This document shows, in pieces, positions 25,890 to 33,423 of a stretch of 40,948 bases of DNA (position 1 is the stretch's first letter; every line of letters starts with the position of its first letter). The stretch is taken from assembly GCA_900544825.1 (NCBI GenBank), contig UQWP01000029.1, forward strand, positions 1-40,948, read 5' to 3'. A program made the position numbers and the translations under genes. The notes beneath the pieces are model-generated. The model saw nothing but the letters and a program-made list of their open reading frames with translations, had not been told where the DNA came from and searched no databases. Source of the DNA: an uncultured Prevotella sp. (GTDB taxonomy: Bacteria; Bacteroidota; Bacteroidia; Bacteroidales; Bacteroidaceae).

Positions 25890-25920
25890 CAAAAATAACA
25901 AGAATCCTTCATTCCGCAAA
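25890..25920 (-). promoter_or_regulatory. Promoter of the secreted 221-aa protein gene
   Basis: On the minus strand TTTG (25917-25920), 19 bp, TATTTTTG (25890-25897). Confidence 0.7.
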
Positions 25921-25930
25921 ATATTGCAAT

Positions 25931-25961
25931 AGATATTAACCAGATTAAGCAGATATTAACC
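25931..25961. repeat. Short direct repeat after the GltD-type gene
   Basis: AGATATTAACC occurs at 25931-25941 and 25951-25961, 20 bp apart, directly past the stop codon. No hairpin terminator was seen here. Confidence 0.5.
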
Positions 25962-25962
25962 T

Positions 25963-27342
25963 CTACGAGCAGGAACCTTCTTTTTCGATACGCTTGGCTT
26001 CTTCCAGGAGCTTGATGGCATCCACATACTGCGCGATACCCTGAGCCACCTCCTTGGCAGCCTTCATCGCCAGCACTACGGTCTGAGGGCGATGCACCAC
26101 ATCACCTCCGGCGAATACGCCACGACGGGTAGTCATTCCGAAAGGACGATCTACCACCTTTACATATCCCTTCTCATCCACCTCGATTCCAGCAGTAGTA
26201 GAAACGATACGGTTGGCTGGGCGCGAACCGATAGCCAGATAGATTCTATCAAAATTCTCTACCCTTTCGCCCTCAGGTGTATTCAGCACGCAGCTTCCCA
26301 GTCTGCCATTCTTACCCTTCAGGAAGGCTTCTACGGTAGTTTTCCATTCAAACTTCACACCTTCCTTTACGGCATCCTCGTATTCGCTCTTGATGGCAGG
26401 CATTTCCTCCTGGGTCTTTCTGTACAATACGGTAACGTCAGCACCCAGACGGATGGCAGTACGGGCAGCATCCATCGCCACATTTCCACCACCGATTACA
26501 CCTACCTTCTCGCCATCGCGCAAAGGAACCATATCGCGGGGCAAAGCACCTTCGTTATAGGCATTTACATTATGCAGGAAGTAGGTACTCTGGCTTACAC
26601 CATGGAGCTTGCTGCCCGGTGTAGAGTCCATATTCTGAGGCACGCTGGTACCGGTACCCATGAAGATGGCATCATAACCGGCACGGAAGAGACTGTCGAT
26701 GGTGACATTGTTTTCGCCCACCATACAGTTGGTGATAAACTGCACGCCCAAGGCAGCAATCTTGCTCACCTCATCGCGCACCACAGTCTTTGGCAAGCGA
26801 TACTCCGGAATACCGTACATCAGTACGCCACCCGGTTCAGCCTGTCCTTCAAAAATCGTTACATTGAATCCCTGTCTTGCCAAATCACCGGCTACGGTAA
26901 GTCCTGCAGGACCCGAACCGATTACAGCCACTCTACCACGGGTTTTCTGTGGCAGGAGCTCACGGGAGAGCTTCATCTTGGTATCGAAGTCAGCGATAAA
27001 CTGCTCCAATTTTCCAATCTGTACAGGTTTTCCCTTCTTGCCGAGCACACAATGTCCCTGGCACTGCTTCTCGTGTGGACACACGCGTCCACAGATAGCC
27101 GGCAGATTGCTCTTGGCATTGATGATGCTCATCGCAGCACCCATGTTACCCATCGACAGTTCGTGTACGAAATCCGGTATATCGTTTTCAATAGGGCATC
27201 CCTTCTTACACTGCGGAATCTTGCAATGCAGACATCTCTTGGCTTCCTCAATCGCCTCTCGGGTAGTGAATCCCTCGTTTACCACCTGAAACATGCTAGG
27301 CTGTTCAGCTGTGTTATTCTGTTGATCAATCTGTTCACTCAT
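25963..27342 (-). CDS. GltD-type NADPH-dependent glutamate synthase flavoprotein (NfnB-like)
   Basis: An FAD/NADPH oxidoreductase with an N-terminal [4Fe-4S] domain: Cys37, Cys40, Cys45 and Cys49 in CLHCKIPQCKKGC, more cysteines in CGRVCPHEKQCQGHC, FAD motif VIGSGPAGLT near 142, and NADPH motif VIGGGNVAMDAA near 282. The 459-residue form matches both the stand-alone glutamate synthase small subunit and NfnB-type transhydrogenase subunits. No large gltB or nfnA is next to it. It follows tyrA by 32 bp, so it likely belongs to the aromatic operon and might help supply glutamate for transamination, an inference from position. Confidence 0.85.
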   Translation of the reverse strand: MSEQIDQQNNTAEQPSMFQVVNEGFTTREAIEEAKRCLHCKIPQCKKGCPIENDIPDFVHELSMGNMGAAMSIINAKSNLPAICGRVCPHEKQCQGHCVLGKKGKPVQIGKLEQFIADFDTKMKLSRELLPQKTRGRVAVIGSGPAGLTVAGDLARQGFNVTIFEGQAEPGGVLMYGIPEYRLPKTVVRDEVSKIAALGVQFITNCMVGENNVTIDSLFRAGYDAIFMGTGTSVPQNMDSTPGSKLHGVSQSTYFLHNVNAYNEGALPRDMVPLRDGEKVGVIGGGNVAMDAARTAIRLGADVTVLYRKTQEEMPAIKSEYEDAVKEGVKFEWKTTVEAFLKGKNGRLGSCVLNTPEGERVENFDRIYLAIGSRPANRIVSTTAGIEVDEKGYVKVVDRPFGMTTRRGVFAGGDVVHRPQTVVLAMKAAKEVAQGIAQYVDAIKLLEEAKRIEKEGSCS

Positions 27343-27374
27343 AATCTACTACTCTTCTTTGTCTTCTGTTTTTC

Positions 27375-28175
27375 CTATTTCTGCTGCTTGATTTCGATGT
27401 CTTCCTTCACATGATTTCTGATTCTGGTGAGGAAGAGTTTCATGCGCTTGGCATCCTTGTGATCGATGATGTCGATGAGTTCAGCCAGCTCTTCGCGAAT
27501 CTGGGCCACCTGTCCAGATGTATATGGGTTGAAGAGGATTTCCTGCAAGAGATAGTCATCCTCGTTCAATACGCCCTTGGCTATCTGCATGTGGCGCTTG
27601 AAGGTGGTACCAGGAGCATCCTGATGCTTCATCACCGCCGCAAAGGCAAAAGTGCTGACAAACGGAATACTCAGCGAGTAAGCCACCGTCTGGTCGTGCT
27701 CATCAAAGGTGTACTCATGCAGGCTCAGTCCGAGCTTCTGATAGAGATCCTTGAAGAAAATCTTACCCATATAGTCGCCCTCCTTGATGATGACCGCATT
27801 CTCCTCGGAGAGCTGGTTCAGGTTGGCGAATGTAGGACCGAACATCGGGTGGGTGCTCACGTATCGGAAGCCGCTCTTGTCGTAAAACTCCTGCAATCCT
27901 GTCTTCACCGACGCAATGTCGCTGATGATACAGTCTTTAGAGAGATGTGGCAGCAACTCCTCGAATGCCGGGATGGTGTATTTCACGGTTACGGCATTGA
28001 TGACGAGTTCCGGGCGGAACATCTCCACCTCCTCCATCTTGGTGAAACGGTAGCAGTTATAGGTGAAGCGCAGTCGCTTGGCATCCTTTTCATACACAGC
28101 CACCTCGTGGTCGAAGCTGAGCAGGTCGATGAAAAAGCTTCCCATCTTTCCTGCTCCCATTATCAAAATTCTCAT
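27375..28175 (-). CDS. tyrA: Prephenate dehydrogenase
   Basis: Oxidative decarboxylation of prephenate to 4-hydroxyphenylpyruvate, the tyrosine branch. With the start at 28175 (266 aa) the protein opens directly with the Rossmann motif MGAGKMGSFF. His109 in STHPMFGPT and His160 in EHDQTVAYSLS are the expected active-site region. The open frame runs 20 codons further upstream, but that part coincides with a strong hairpin (28193-28236) and adds residues before the Rossmann strand, so I chose the inner Met. No ACT domain is attached, so feedback probably acts elsewhere. Fourth gene of the aromatic operon. Confidence 0.9.
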   Translation of the reverse strand: MRILIMGAGKMGSFFIDLLSFDHEVAVYEKDAKRLRFTYNCYRFTKMEEVEMFRPELVINAVTVKYTIPAFEELLPHLSKDCIISDIASVKTGLQEFYDKSGFRYVSTHPMFGPTFANLNQLSEENAVIIKEGDYMGKIFFKDLYQKLGLSLHEYTFDEHDQTVAYSLSIPFVSTFAFAAVMKHQDAPGTTFKRHMQIAKGVLNEDDYLLQEILFNPYTSGQVAQIREELAELIDIIDHKDAKRMKLFLTRIRNHVKEDIEIKQQK

Positions 28176-28192
28176 TTCATTATAATGTGAAG

Positions 28193-28236
28193 AATGAAGA
28201 GTGGAGGCCGAAGTCTTTCGTCCTCTACTCTTCATT
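28193..28236 (-). other. Intra-operon hairpin between DAHP synthase/CM and tyrA
   Basis: AATGAAGAGTGGAGG (28193-28207) pairs with CCTCTACTCTTCATT (28222-28236), 15 bp with one mismatch or wobble, and the 14-nt loop can extend with GAA/TTC. No T-run follows, so an RNA processing or stability element is more likely than a terminator. Confidence 0.6.
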
Positions 28237-28240
28237 TAAT

Positions 28241-29308
28241 TTATTTCTGATTCAGAATTTCCAACTGCTGGCGAACACTCTCCTCGTGGATATGCTCAAA
28301 GATCTGGGCAGCAAACTCTGGGCTCATTCCGCAGAGTGAAGCCTGGGCACCACGCTTCTCGAGAATCTCGTTGTAGCGGTTGGTCTGTACGATTGTCATA
28401 TTGTGCTCCTTCTTGTAGGTACCGATTTCGCGGCATACACGCATACGCTTGGCAAGAAGATCCATCAGCTGGTTGTCGCACTCATCAATCTGACCGCGCA
28501 GCTGATGCAGGCCCTCTGTAGAATAATGCTCATCACGAACTACGAGGAGGCTCAGGATGTAATCCAGGATATCTGGAGTAACCTGCTGCTTGGCATCGCT
28601 CCATGCATCATCAGGAGAGCAGTGGCTCTCTACGATCAGACCGTCGAAGCCCAGGTCCATAGCCTGCTGGCAGAGAGGAGCGATGAGGTCGCGGCGACCG
28701 CCAATGTGGCTAGGGTCACAGAGGATAGGCAACTGAGGAATGCGGCGGTGCAGCTCGATAGGAATCTGCCACATAGGGAGATTGCGGTAGATCTTCTTGT
28801 CGAAGCTGGAGAAACCGCGGTGGATGGCACCAAGTCGCTTGATACCAGCCTGGTTGATACGCTGGAGCGCACCGATCCAGAGCTCAAGATCCGGATTCAC
28901 CGGGTTCTTCACCAGCACAGGAACATCCACGCCCTGAAGGCTGTCTGCCAGTGCCTGCATGGCGAATGGATTGGCAGAAGTACGGGCTCCCACCCACAGA
29001 ACATCGATTCCATATTTCAAGGCGAGCTCCACGTGCTCAGGAGTAGCCACCTCGGTAGCAGTGAGCATACCGGTCTCCTCCTTCACCTGCTTCATCCAAG
29101 GCAAGGCAGTCTCGCCATTTCCCTCGAAGCCTCCTGGTTTGGTACGTGGCTTCCATACACCAGCGCGGAACATGTGGCAGCCTTTAGCAGCCAGCTGCTT
29201 GGCGGTAGTCATAACTTGCTCTTCAGTCTCTGCAGAGCATGGGCCTGCAATGACGATAGGGCGTTCCTGATCACTAGGGAGATTCAATGGTTCTAATTCT
29301 AATTCCAT
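28241..29308 (-). CDS. Bifunctional DAHP synthase / chorismate mutase
   Basis: Makes 3-deoxy-7-phosphoheptulonate from PEP and erythrose 4-phosphate (residues about 1-260) and, through a C-terminal AroQ-type helical domain (about 268-350), turns chorismate into prephenate. Marks: IAGPCSAET near residue 20, FRAGVWKPRTKPGGFEG near 48, AIHRGFSS near 160 and CDPSHIGG near 196 fit a KDO8P-synthase-like type I beta enzyme. RGQIDECDNQLMDLLAKRM with RNRY-type NRYNEIL fits chorismate mutase. The fusion joins pathway entry to the branch point and may allow prephenate control, as known for similar fusions. Third gene of the operon, 27 bp after the aminotransferase. Confidence 0.92.
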   Translation of the reverse strand: MELELEPLNLPSDQERPIVIAGPCSAETEEQVMTTAKQLAAKGCHMFRAGVWKPRTKPGGFEGNGETALPWMKQVKEETGMLTATEVATPEHVELALKYGIDVLWVGARTSANPFAMQALADSLQGVDVPVLVKNPVNPDLELWIGALQRINQAGIKRLGAIHRGFSSFDKKIYRNLPMWQIPIELHRRIPQLPILCDPSHIGGRRDLIAPLCQQAMDLGFDGLIVESHCSPDDAWSDAKQQVTPDILDYILSLLVVRDEHYSTEGLHQLRGQIDECDNQLMDLLAKRMRVCREIGTYKKEHNMTIVQTNRYNEILEKRGAQASLCGMSPEFAAQIFEHIHEESVRQQLEILNQK

Positions 29309-29335
29309 AGTCGTATATTTTAATTTTTTATTTTT

Positions 29336-30505
29336 TTACTTTCCAAAGACTTTTCTGATTCTTTCCAGCGCCTCCTTCATTTTCTCATCCTTGGCACAAA
29401 GGCTGATGCGGATGTATCGCTTGCCGTTGCTTCCGAAGATGAATCCAGGGGTGATGAATACGCGCGCCTCGTGGAGAATCTTCTCTGTGAGGTCTTCTAC
29501 ATCGGCGTATTTCTCCGGAATCTTGCCCCAGAGGAACATACCCACCTGGTTAGGATCAAACTTGCAGTCCAATACCTGCATGATCTGCTCGGCGATGTCG
29601 CGGCGGCGGCGATAGTTGGTGATGTTGTTCTCACGGTGCCACTCATCGGTATTGTTGAGCATGGCCTCGGCAGCAGCGAGCTGGATTCCGCGGAAGCATC
29701 CGTTGTCGATGTTGCTCTTCACCTTCAGGATCCAGGAGATAAACTGCTTGTTGCTCGAAATCATAGCCACACGCCATCCCGGCATGTTGTGGCTCTTGCT
29801 GAGCGAATTGAATTCGATGCAGCAGTCCTTGGCGCCCGGCACCTGCATGATGCTCAGCGGATGCTCGTTGAGGATGAGCGAATAAGGATTGTCGTTCACC
29901 ACCACGATGTTGTGGTCCTGGGCAAACTTCACGAGTCGCTCGTAGGTCTCCATCTTTGCCACGCCTCCGGTCGGCATGTTCGGATAGTTGGTCCACATCA
30001 GCTTCACGTGGCTGAGGTCCATCTTCTCCAGCGCCTCGAAGTCTGGCTGCCATTCATTGTCCTCGCGCAGGTCGTAATAGGTAATCTTGGTGCCGAGAAT
30101 CTTGTTGATGGCAGTATAGGTAGGATAGCCCGGGTTAGGGATGAGCACCTCGTCGCCAGGGTTGCAGAAGGCGAGCGTAACGTGCAGGATACCCTCCTTG
30201 CTACCAATGAGGGGCTGGATTTCCGTAGCCCAGTCAAGATCCACGTCATACCATCTCTTGTAATAACCAGCCATCGCCTTGCGCAACTCCGGGATGCCCA
30301 CCGTAGGCTGATATCCGTGTGCAGCAGGGTTATGGGCTACCTCGCAGAGCGTATCGATGGTCTGCTTAGAAGGCGGCATGTCTGGACTTCCGATGGCGAG
30401 GCTGATGATGTCCTGTCCCTCGGCATTAAGCTTAGCCACTTCCTTCAGCTTACGGCTGAAGTAGTATTCCTGTATTTCTGTTACTCTATTGGCTGGTTGT
30501 ATCAT
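29336..30505 (-). CDS. PLP-dependent class I/II aminotransferase, probably aromatic
   Basis: Fold type I aminotransferase of 389 residues. Schiff-base Lys237 in SLSKSHNMPGWR, with the downstream Arg of that motif as a likely phosphate ligand, NYPNMPTGG near 173, and a C-terminal substrate Arg region (KRYIRISLC). The sequence belongs to the branch annotated as LL-diaminopimelate or aspartate/aromatic aminotransferases. Its place between pheA and the DAHP synthase/chorismate mutase argues that it transaminates phenylpyruvate and 4-hydroxyphenylpyruvate. Glutamate is the likely amino donor. Spacing is 28 bp after pheA and 27 bp before the next gene. Substrate not provable from sequence. Confidence 0.87.
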   Translation of the reverse strand: MIQPANRVTEIQEYYFSRKLKEVAKLNAEGQDIISLAIGSPDMPPSKQTIDTLCEVAHNPAAHGYQPTVGIPELRKAMAGYYKRWYDVDLDWATEIQPLIGSKEGILHVTLAFCNPGDEVLIPNPGYPTYTAINKILGTKITYYDLREDNEWQPDFEALEKMDLSHVKLMWTNYPNMPTGGVAKMETYERLVKFAQDHNIVVVNDNPYSLILNEHPLSIMQVPGAKDCCIEFNSLSKSHNMPGWRVAMISSNKQFISWILKVKSNIDNGCFRGIQLAAAEAMLNNTDEWHRENNITNYRRRRDIAEQIMQVLDCKFDPNQVGMFLWGKIPEKYADVEDLTEKILHEARVFITPGFIFGSNGKRYIRISLCAKDEKMKEALERIRKVFGK

Positions 30506-30533
30506 TTTTATTCTCTTTTATTTTGAAATGTTA

Positions 30534-31367
30534 CTATTCTTTTTCCTCATATTCTCCCAGCACCGTGAGTTTCTTCACGAGTGGTGTGATGGCATCGATG
30601 CTCTGGCGATAGCGGGTCAGATTATCGAAGGTGAGATCCACGTAGAAGAGATATTCCCATTCATGACCGATGCTTGGCAGCGACTGGATCTTGGTGAGAT
30701 TGATGTCGTAGAAGCTCAGGATGGTGAGAACCTTGGAGAGCGAACCCTTGTCGTGTGAAAGGCTGAAGACGATGCTCGCCTTGTTGGCCTTTTCGATAGG
30801 TCGGAGAAGAGCGGCCTTCTGCGGATTGCAGACCACGAGGAATCGGGTGTAGTTGTGCGGATTGTCGTGGATTCCCTCCTGCAGCACCTTCATGCCATAC
30901 ATCCTGGCGGCGTAGGCAGAACAGATGGCTGCCCATCCGTGCACCTGATGCTGGGCGATGAATGCGGCAGAACCTGCGGTATCCTCAGCCTCCACCGCCT
31001 TGAGATCAGGATGGTTGGCGAGGAACTTGCCACACTGCATCAGCGCTACAGGATGAGAGTGAACCTCTTGCAGGGTACTCCAGTCGTCGGAAGGCAGGCA
31101 GCAGATGCTGTGCTCGATGTGGAGCTTGTGCTCACCCACCACGGTGGTTCCGCTCTCCCGGAGCAGCTCGTAGTTGTGGAGCAGACTGCCGGCGATGGTA
31201 TTCTCGATGGCGCAGATGCCGATGATGGTAGGATCTCGCTTGATGTTCTCAAACACCTCCTCGAAGGTAGCGCAACAGATTAACTCTATCTGCTCGCCCT
31301 GGAAATACTCGTGGGCGGTAATGTCGTGGAAGGATCCCAACTCTCCTTGTATTGCAATTCTCTTCAT
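30534..31367 (-). CDS. pheA: Prephenate dehydratase
   Basis: Converts prephenate to phenylpyruvate, the phenylalanine branch. The 277 residues comprise a catalytic PDT domain (1-180: GELGSFHD near 8, IENTIAG near 54, catalytic NYTRFLV with Thr174-Arg175-Phe176) and a C-terminal ACT domain (about 200-265, HDKGSLSKVLTILSFYDINL) that normally binds phenylalanine for feedback. There is no fused chorismate mutase. It is the first structural gene of the operon and lies behind a leader with an apparent Phe/Tyr attenuator. An ATG-TAA pair with a good AGGAG lies 17 nt before its ATG. Confidence 0.94.
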   Translation of the reverse strand: MKRIAIQGELGSFHDITAHEYFQGEQIELICCATFEEVFENIKRDPTIIGICAIENTIAGSLLHNYELLRESGTTVVGEHKLHIEHSICCLPSDDWSTLQEVHSHPVALMQCGKFLANHPDLKAVEAEDTAGSAAFIAQHQVHGWAAICSAYAARMYGMKVLQEGIHDNPHNYTRFLVVCNPQKAALLRPIEKANKASIVFSLSHDKGSLSKVLTILSFYDINLTKIQSLPSIGHEWEYLFYVDLTFDNLTRYRQSIDAITPLVKKLTVLGEYEEKE

Positions 31368-31383
31368 TGTTTCACTCTCTTTT

Positions 31384-31389
31384 TTACAT
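31384..31389 (-). other. Start-stop pair (ATG TAA) just before pheA
   Basis: On the minus strand AAAGGAGAT is followed by ATG TAA, then pheA begins 17 nt further on. The best Shine-Dalgarno of the leader thus points at an immediate stop. It may be chance, or it may load ribosomes for pheA. Confidence 0.3.
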
Positions 31390-31483
31390 TATCTCCTTTT
31401 TTAGGAAAACGGATTTTTCGGAAAATGATTTTGAAAACAGATTATTTCGAAAACGTTTATGGAAAACGGATTCGAGTTTTACG

Positions 31484-31519
31484 AAAAACGGTCCTGCTCA
31501 CAATAGAGCGGGACCGTTT
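31484..31519 (-). terminator. Attenuator terminator of the pheA operon
   Basis: On the minus strand AAACGGTCCCGCTC (31519-31506), 6-nt loop, GAGCAGGACCGTTT (31499-31486), 14 bp with one G-U pair, running into T5. It lies downstream of the promoter and leader ORF but about 120 nt before pheA, so transcription must pass it to reach the operon. A leader segment at 31568-31574 can pair with its 5' arm (AGCGGGA with TCCCGCT, plus CAAT with ATTG further out) and would block it. Confidence 0.85.
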
Positions 31520-31543
31520 CGATGATTTCAAGAATCTTATATC

Positions 31544-31633
31544 CTAAGTTGAAATATATACGCAACTTCCCGCTTTACAATTGCTTGCAAAGTAAAAGTA
31601 ATAGCTAAAAAAGTAAGCGTTCAACTTTTCCAT
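31544..31633 (-). CDS. pheA operon leader peptide, Phe/Tyr-rich
   Basis: A 29-codon ORF opens with Met-Glu-Lys-Leu-Asn-Ala, then codons 7-15 read Tyr-Phe-Phe-Ser-Tyr-Tyr-Phe-Tyr-Phe: eight aromatic codons out of nine. It starts about 65 nt after the predicted transcription start and stops 25 nt before the terminator hairpin. Codons 20-22 contain AGCGGGA, which can pair with the 5' arm of the terminator. This is the classical layout for ribosome-mediated attenuation: stalling at scarce Phe/Tyr-tRNA would leave the antiterminator free to form. The ORF is too short for usual gene finders. The product itself probably has no other function. Confidence 0.85.
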   Translation of the reverse strand: MEKLNAYFFSYYFYFASNCKAGSCVYIST

Positions 31634-31703
31634 TTTCTTATTCTTTTATTTATTATTCACTTATTGCTTCGAGCATCAACCGATGAAAGTCTCAACTCGT
31701 TTG

Positions 31704-31735
31704 CAAAAGTAATACTTTTCTTTGATACCACCAAA
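31704..31735 (-). promoter_or_regulatory. Promoter of the aromatic amino acid operon
   Basis: On the minus strand TTTG (31732-31735), 20 bp, TACTTTTG (31704-31711). Predicted start near 31697-31700, giving a leader of about 330 nt before pheA. Confidence 0.8.
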
Positions 31736-31883
31736 CAAATTGTCAGTTTTTTCTTTATTTTCCTTATATTTTCTGCTTTTCAGCAGATTTTCAGCAGATT
31801 TTTATCAGAAAAGCCCTAAACTGGCAGATTTTTATCAGCATTCGTATCATTTCGAAAGAACATTTACCGGCATGTTCAGACAA
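31736..31883. other. Intergenic stretch with short direct repeats
   Basis: TTTTCAGCAGA occurs twice in tandem near 31777-31798, and GCAGATTTTTATCAG occurs at 31794-31808 and again at 31824-31838. No gene, terminator hairpin or promoter was recognised. Confidence 0.4.
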
Positions 31884-32159
31884 TTAGCGGCAATGTTCTC
31901 TTCCTTCAGCCTTAAACTCTCCAGTAAGTTCCTCTATCTTCTCGGGATTCAGCTGCAGGTATCTCTGCATATCCTTTCCGGCTCCCTCCTTATCGCCCAT
32001 CTGCATCAGCAGATTGCCTCGTCTCAGCAGGTTCTTGCTCAGCGCAGCCTTGTTCTCAGCATCCTCGCTGCAAGCTTCCGCCCGCTTCTCCTGCTCCGCT
32101 ATCTGCTGCGTAAGAGATGCTACGAGCAGAACGGGATTCATATCATTCAAATCCATCAT
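31884..32159 (-). CDS. Small TPR-like protein
   Basis: A 91-residue helical protein. Residues about 41-72 (LLRRGNLLMQMGDKEGAG, then RYLQLNPE) match one tetratricopeptide-type helix pair with its LNP ending, preceded by a helix and a charged linker and followed by EELTGEFKAEG. One TPR motif alone is unlikely to form a full superhelix, so it may dimerise or bind a partner. It lies downstream of pyrD beyond a palindromic repeat cluster, on the same strand. No promoter was seen. It might be the tail of the pyr unit. The function is unknown. Confidence 0.65.
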   Translation of the reverse strand: MMDLNDMNPVLLVASLTQQIAEQEKRAEACSEDAENKAALSKNLLRRGNLLMQMGDKEGAGKDMQRYLQLNPEKIEELTGEFKAEGREHCR

Positions 32160-32194
32160 ACCTATTCTATTTTAGTTACGCATGTAAGCCCACA

Positions 32195-32389
32195 CGCCCT
32201 GAAAGGGCAGAAGCTCCTAGCCCAGGGCATCGCCCTGGGTAAGATAGCAGCCGGCAATACGCCCTGTAAGGGCAAAAGCTTTGTATATTGCCCAGTATTT
32301 TAAAGCTTCTGCCCTTACAGGGCGACAAGCTTGTGTCCGTAATTACCCAGGGCGATGCCCTGGGCTAGGAGCTTTTGGGCCTTCAGCCC
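32195..32389. repeat. REP-like palindrome cluster in mirror arrangement
   Basis: Six small palindromes: GCCCTGAAAGGGC (32196-32208), CCCAGGGCATCGCCCTGGG (32221-32239), GCCCTGTAAGGGC (32261-32273), then GCCCTTACAGGGC (32311-32323), CCCAGGGCGATGCCCTGGG (32346-32364) and GGGCCTTCAGCCC (32377-32389). The second three are the reverse complement order of the first three, including flanking CCTAG/CTAGG and AAAGCTT/AAGCTT. The cluster fills the gap after pyrD. Confidence 0.9.
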
Positions 32390-32420
32390 GTTCTTGAACC
32401 ACATGCGATAGTTCAGTCTG

Positions 32421-32440
32421 TTATATATAATAATGTGTAA
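32421..32440 (+). repeat. Looser copy of the AT-rich element
   Basis: TTATATATAATAATGTGTAA differs by one base from the last 18 bases of the ilvN copy. Here no plus-strand gene follows; it adjoins the REP-like cluster. Confidence 0.35.
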
Positions 32441-32462
32441 TTTATCTGTTGGCGACCAGCAT

Positions 32463-33371
32463 TTACTTGATGGCACCGATAATTTCTGTCACCGACTTGC
32501 AGCCGTGAGCATCAAGCCACTCGTTCATACCATCCTTCACCTTCTTGGTTACGGCAGGATCGATGAAGTTGGCAGTACCGATTTCGATGGCAGTAGCACC
32601 GCACATCATAAACTCGATGGCATCCTTGACATTCTGGATACCGCCCAGTCCTACTACCGGAATCTTCACGGCATGGGCCACATCGTAAACCATGCGCAAT
32701 GCCACCGGCTTGACACAAGGACCGCTCAAGCCGCCTGTACGGATGCTCAGCAGCGGCTGGCGTTTCTCTATATCCACCGCCATACCCATCAATGTGTTGA
32801 TGAGCGAAACAGAGTCGGCACCCTCAGCCTCTACCGCACGGGCGATGTCGGCAATGCTGGTTACGTTAGGCGAAAGCTTCACGATCAAGGTCTTGTCATA
32901 CACCTTGCGCACCGCCTTCACCACGCTTGCAGCACCCTCGCAGGTAACGCCGAAAGCCATACCGCCATCCTTTACGTTAGGGCAGGAAATATTCAGCTCG
33001 ATGGCAGGAATCTTATCCAGCTCATTCACGCGTGCAGCACACTCCGCATAGCTCTCAGGCGAGTGTCCGCTCACGTTTACAATCATATTGGTATCGATGT
33101 CCTTGATCTGAGGATAGATGTGCTCGCAGAAGTACTCCACACCTTTGTTCTGGAGGCCCACGCAGTTGAGCATTCCCTGTGGAGTTTCAGCCATGCGTGG
33201 ATAGTCATTTCCCTCGCGTGGTTCCAGGGTAGTACCCTTTACGATGATACCTCCGATTTCCTCCAGCGGAACGAAATCAGCAAACTCCAATCCGTAGCCG
33301 AAAGTTCCCGATGCAGTCATCACTGGATTCTTCAGCTTCAAATCTTTTATATTTACACTTAAATCAGCCAT
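32463..33371 (-). CDS. pyrD: Dihydroorotate dehydrogenase, type 1B catalytic subunit
   Basis: Oxidises dihydroorotate to orotate in pyrimidine synthesis; FMN enzyme that passes electrons to PyrK. The 302 residues show KNPVMTASGTFG near 14, KGTTLEPREGN near 45, the active base Cys130 in ELNISCPN (Cys is typical of class 1), and GLGGIQ and GATAIEIGTANF near the C-terminus. It follows pyrK on the same strand, but the 168-bp gap between them holds REP-like palindromes. Cytoplasmic heterotetramer with PyrK by family knowledge. Confidence 0.95.
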   Translation of the reverse strand: MADLSVNIKDLKLKNPVMTASGTFGYGLEFADFVPLEEIGGIIVKGTTLEPREGNDYPRMAETPQGMLNCVGLQNKGVEYFCEHIYPQIKDIDTNMIVNVSGHSPESYAECAARVNELDKIPAIELNISCPNVKDGGMAFGVTCEGAASVVKAVRKVYDKTLIVKLSPNVTSIADIARAVEAEGADSVSLINTLMGMAVDIEKRQPLLSIRTGGLSGPCVKPVALRMVYDVAHAVKIPVVGLGGIQNVKDAIEFMMCGATAIEIGTANFIDPAVTKKVKDGMNEWLDAHGCKSVTEIIGAIK

Positions 33372-33423
33372 AATCTTTCTTAATCAAATAATATTCTATT
33401 ACAATTAGAACACAAATGCTTTT

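Noticed and set aside
25931..25961. Attachment site or insertion duplication
   Set aside because: Just an 11-bp direct repeat with no integrase or element between the copies.
31722..32303. 193-codon plus-strand frame
   Set aside because: It runs across intergenic repeats, antisense to the TPR-like gene and into the REP-like cluster, with no protein-like features beyond repeats in the DNA.
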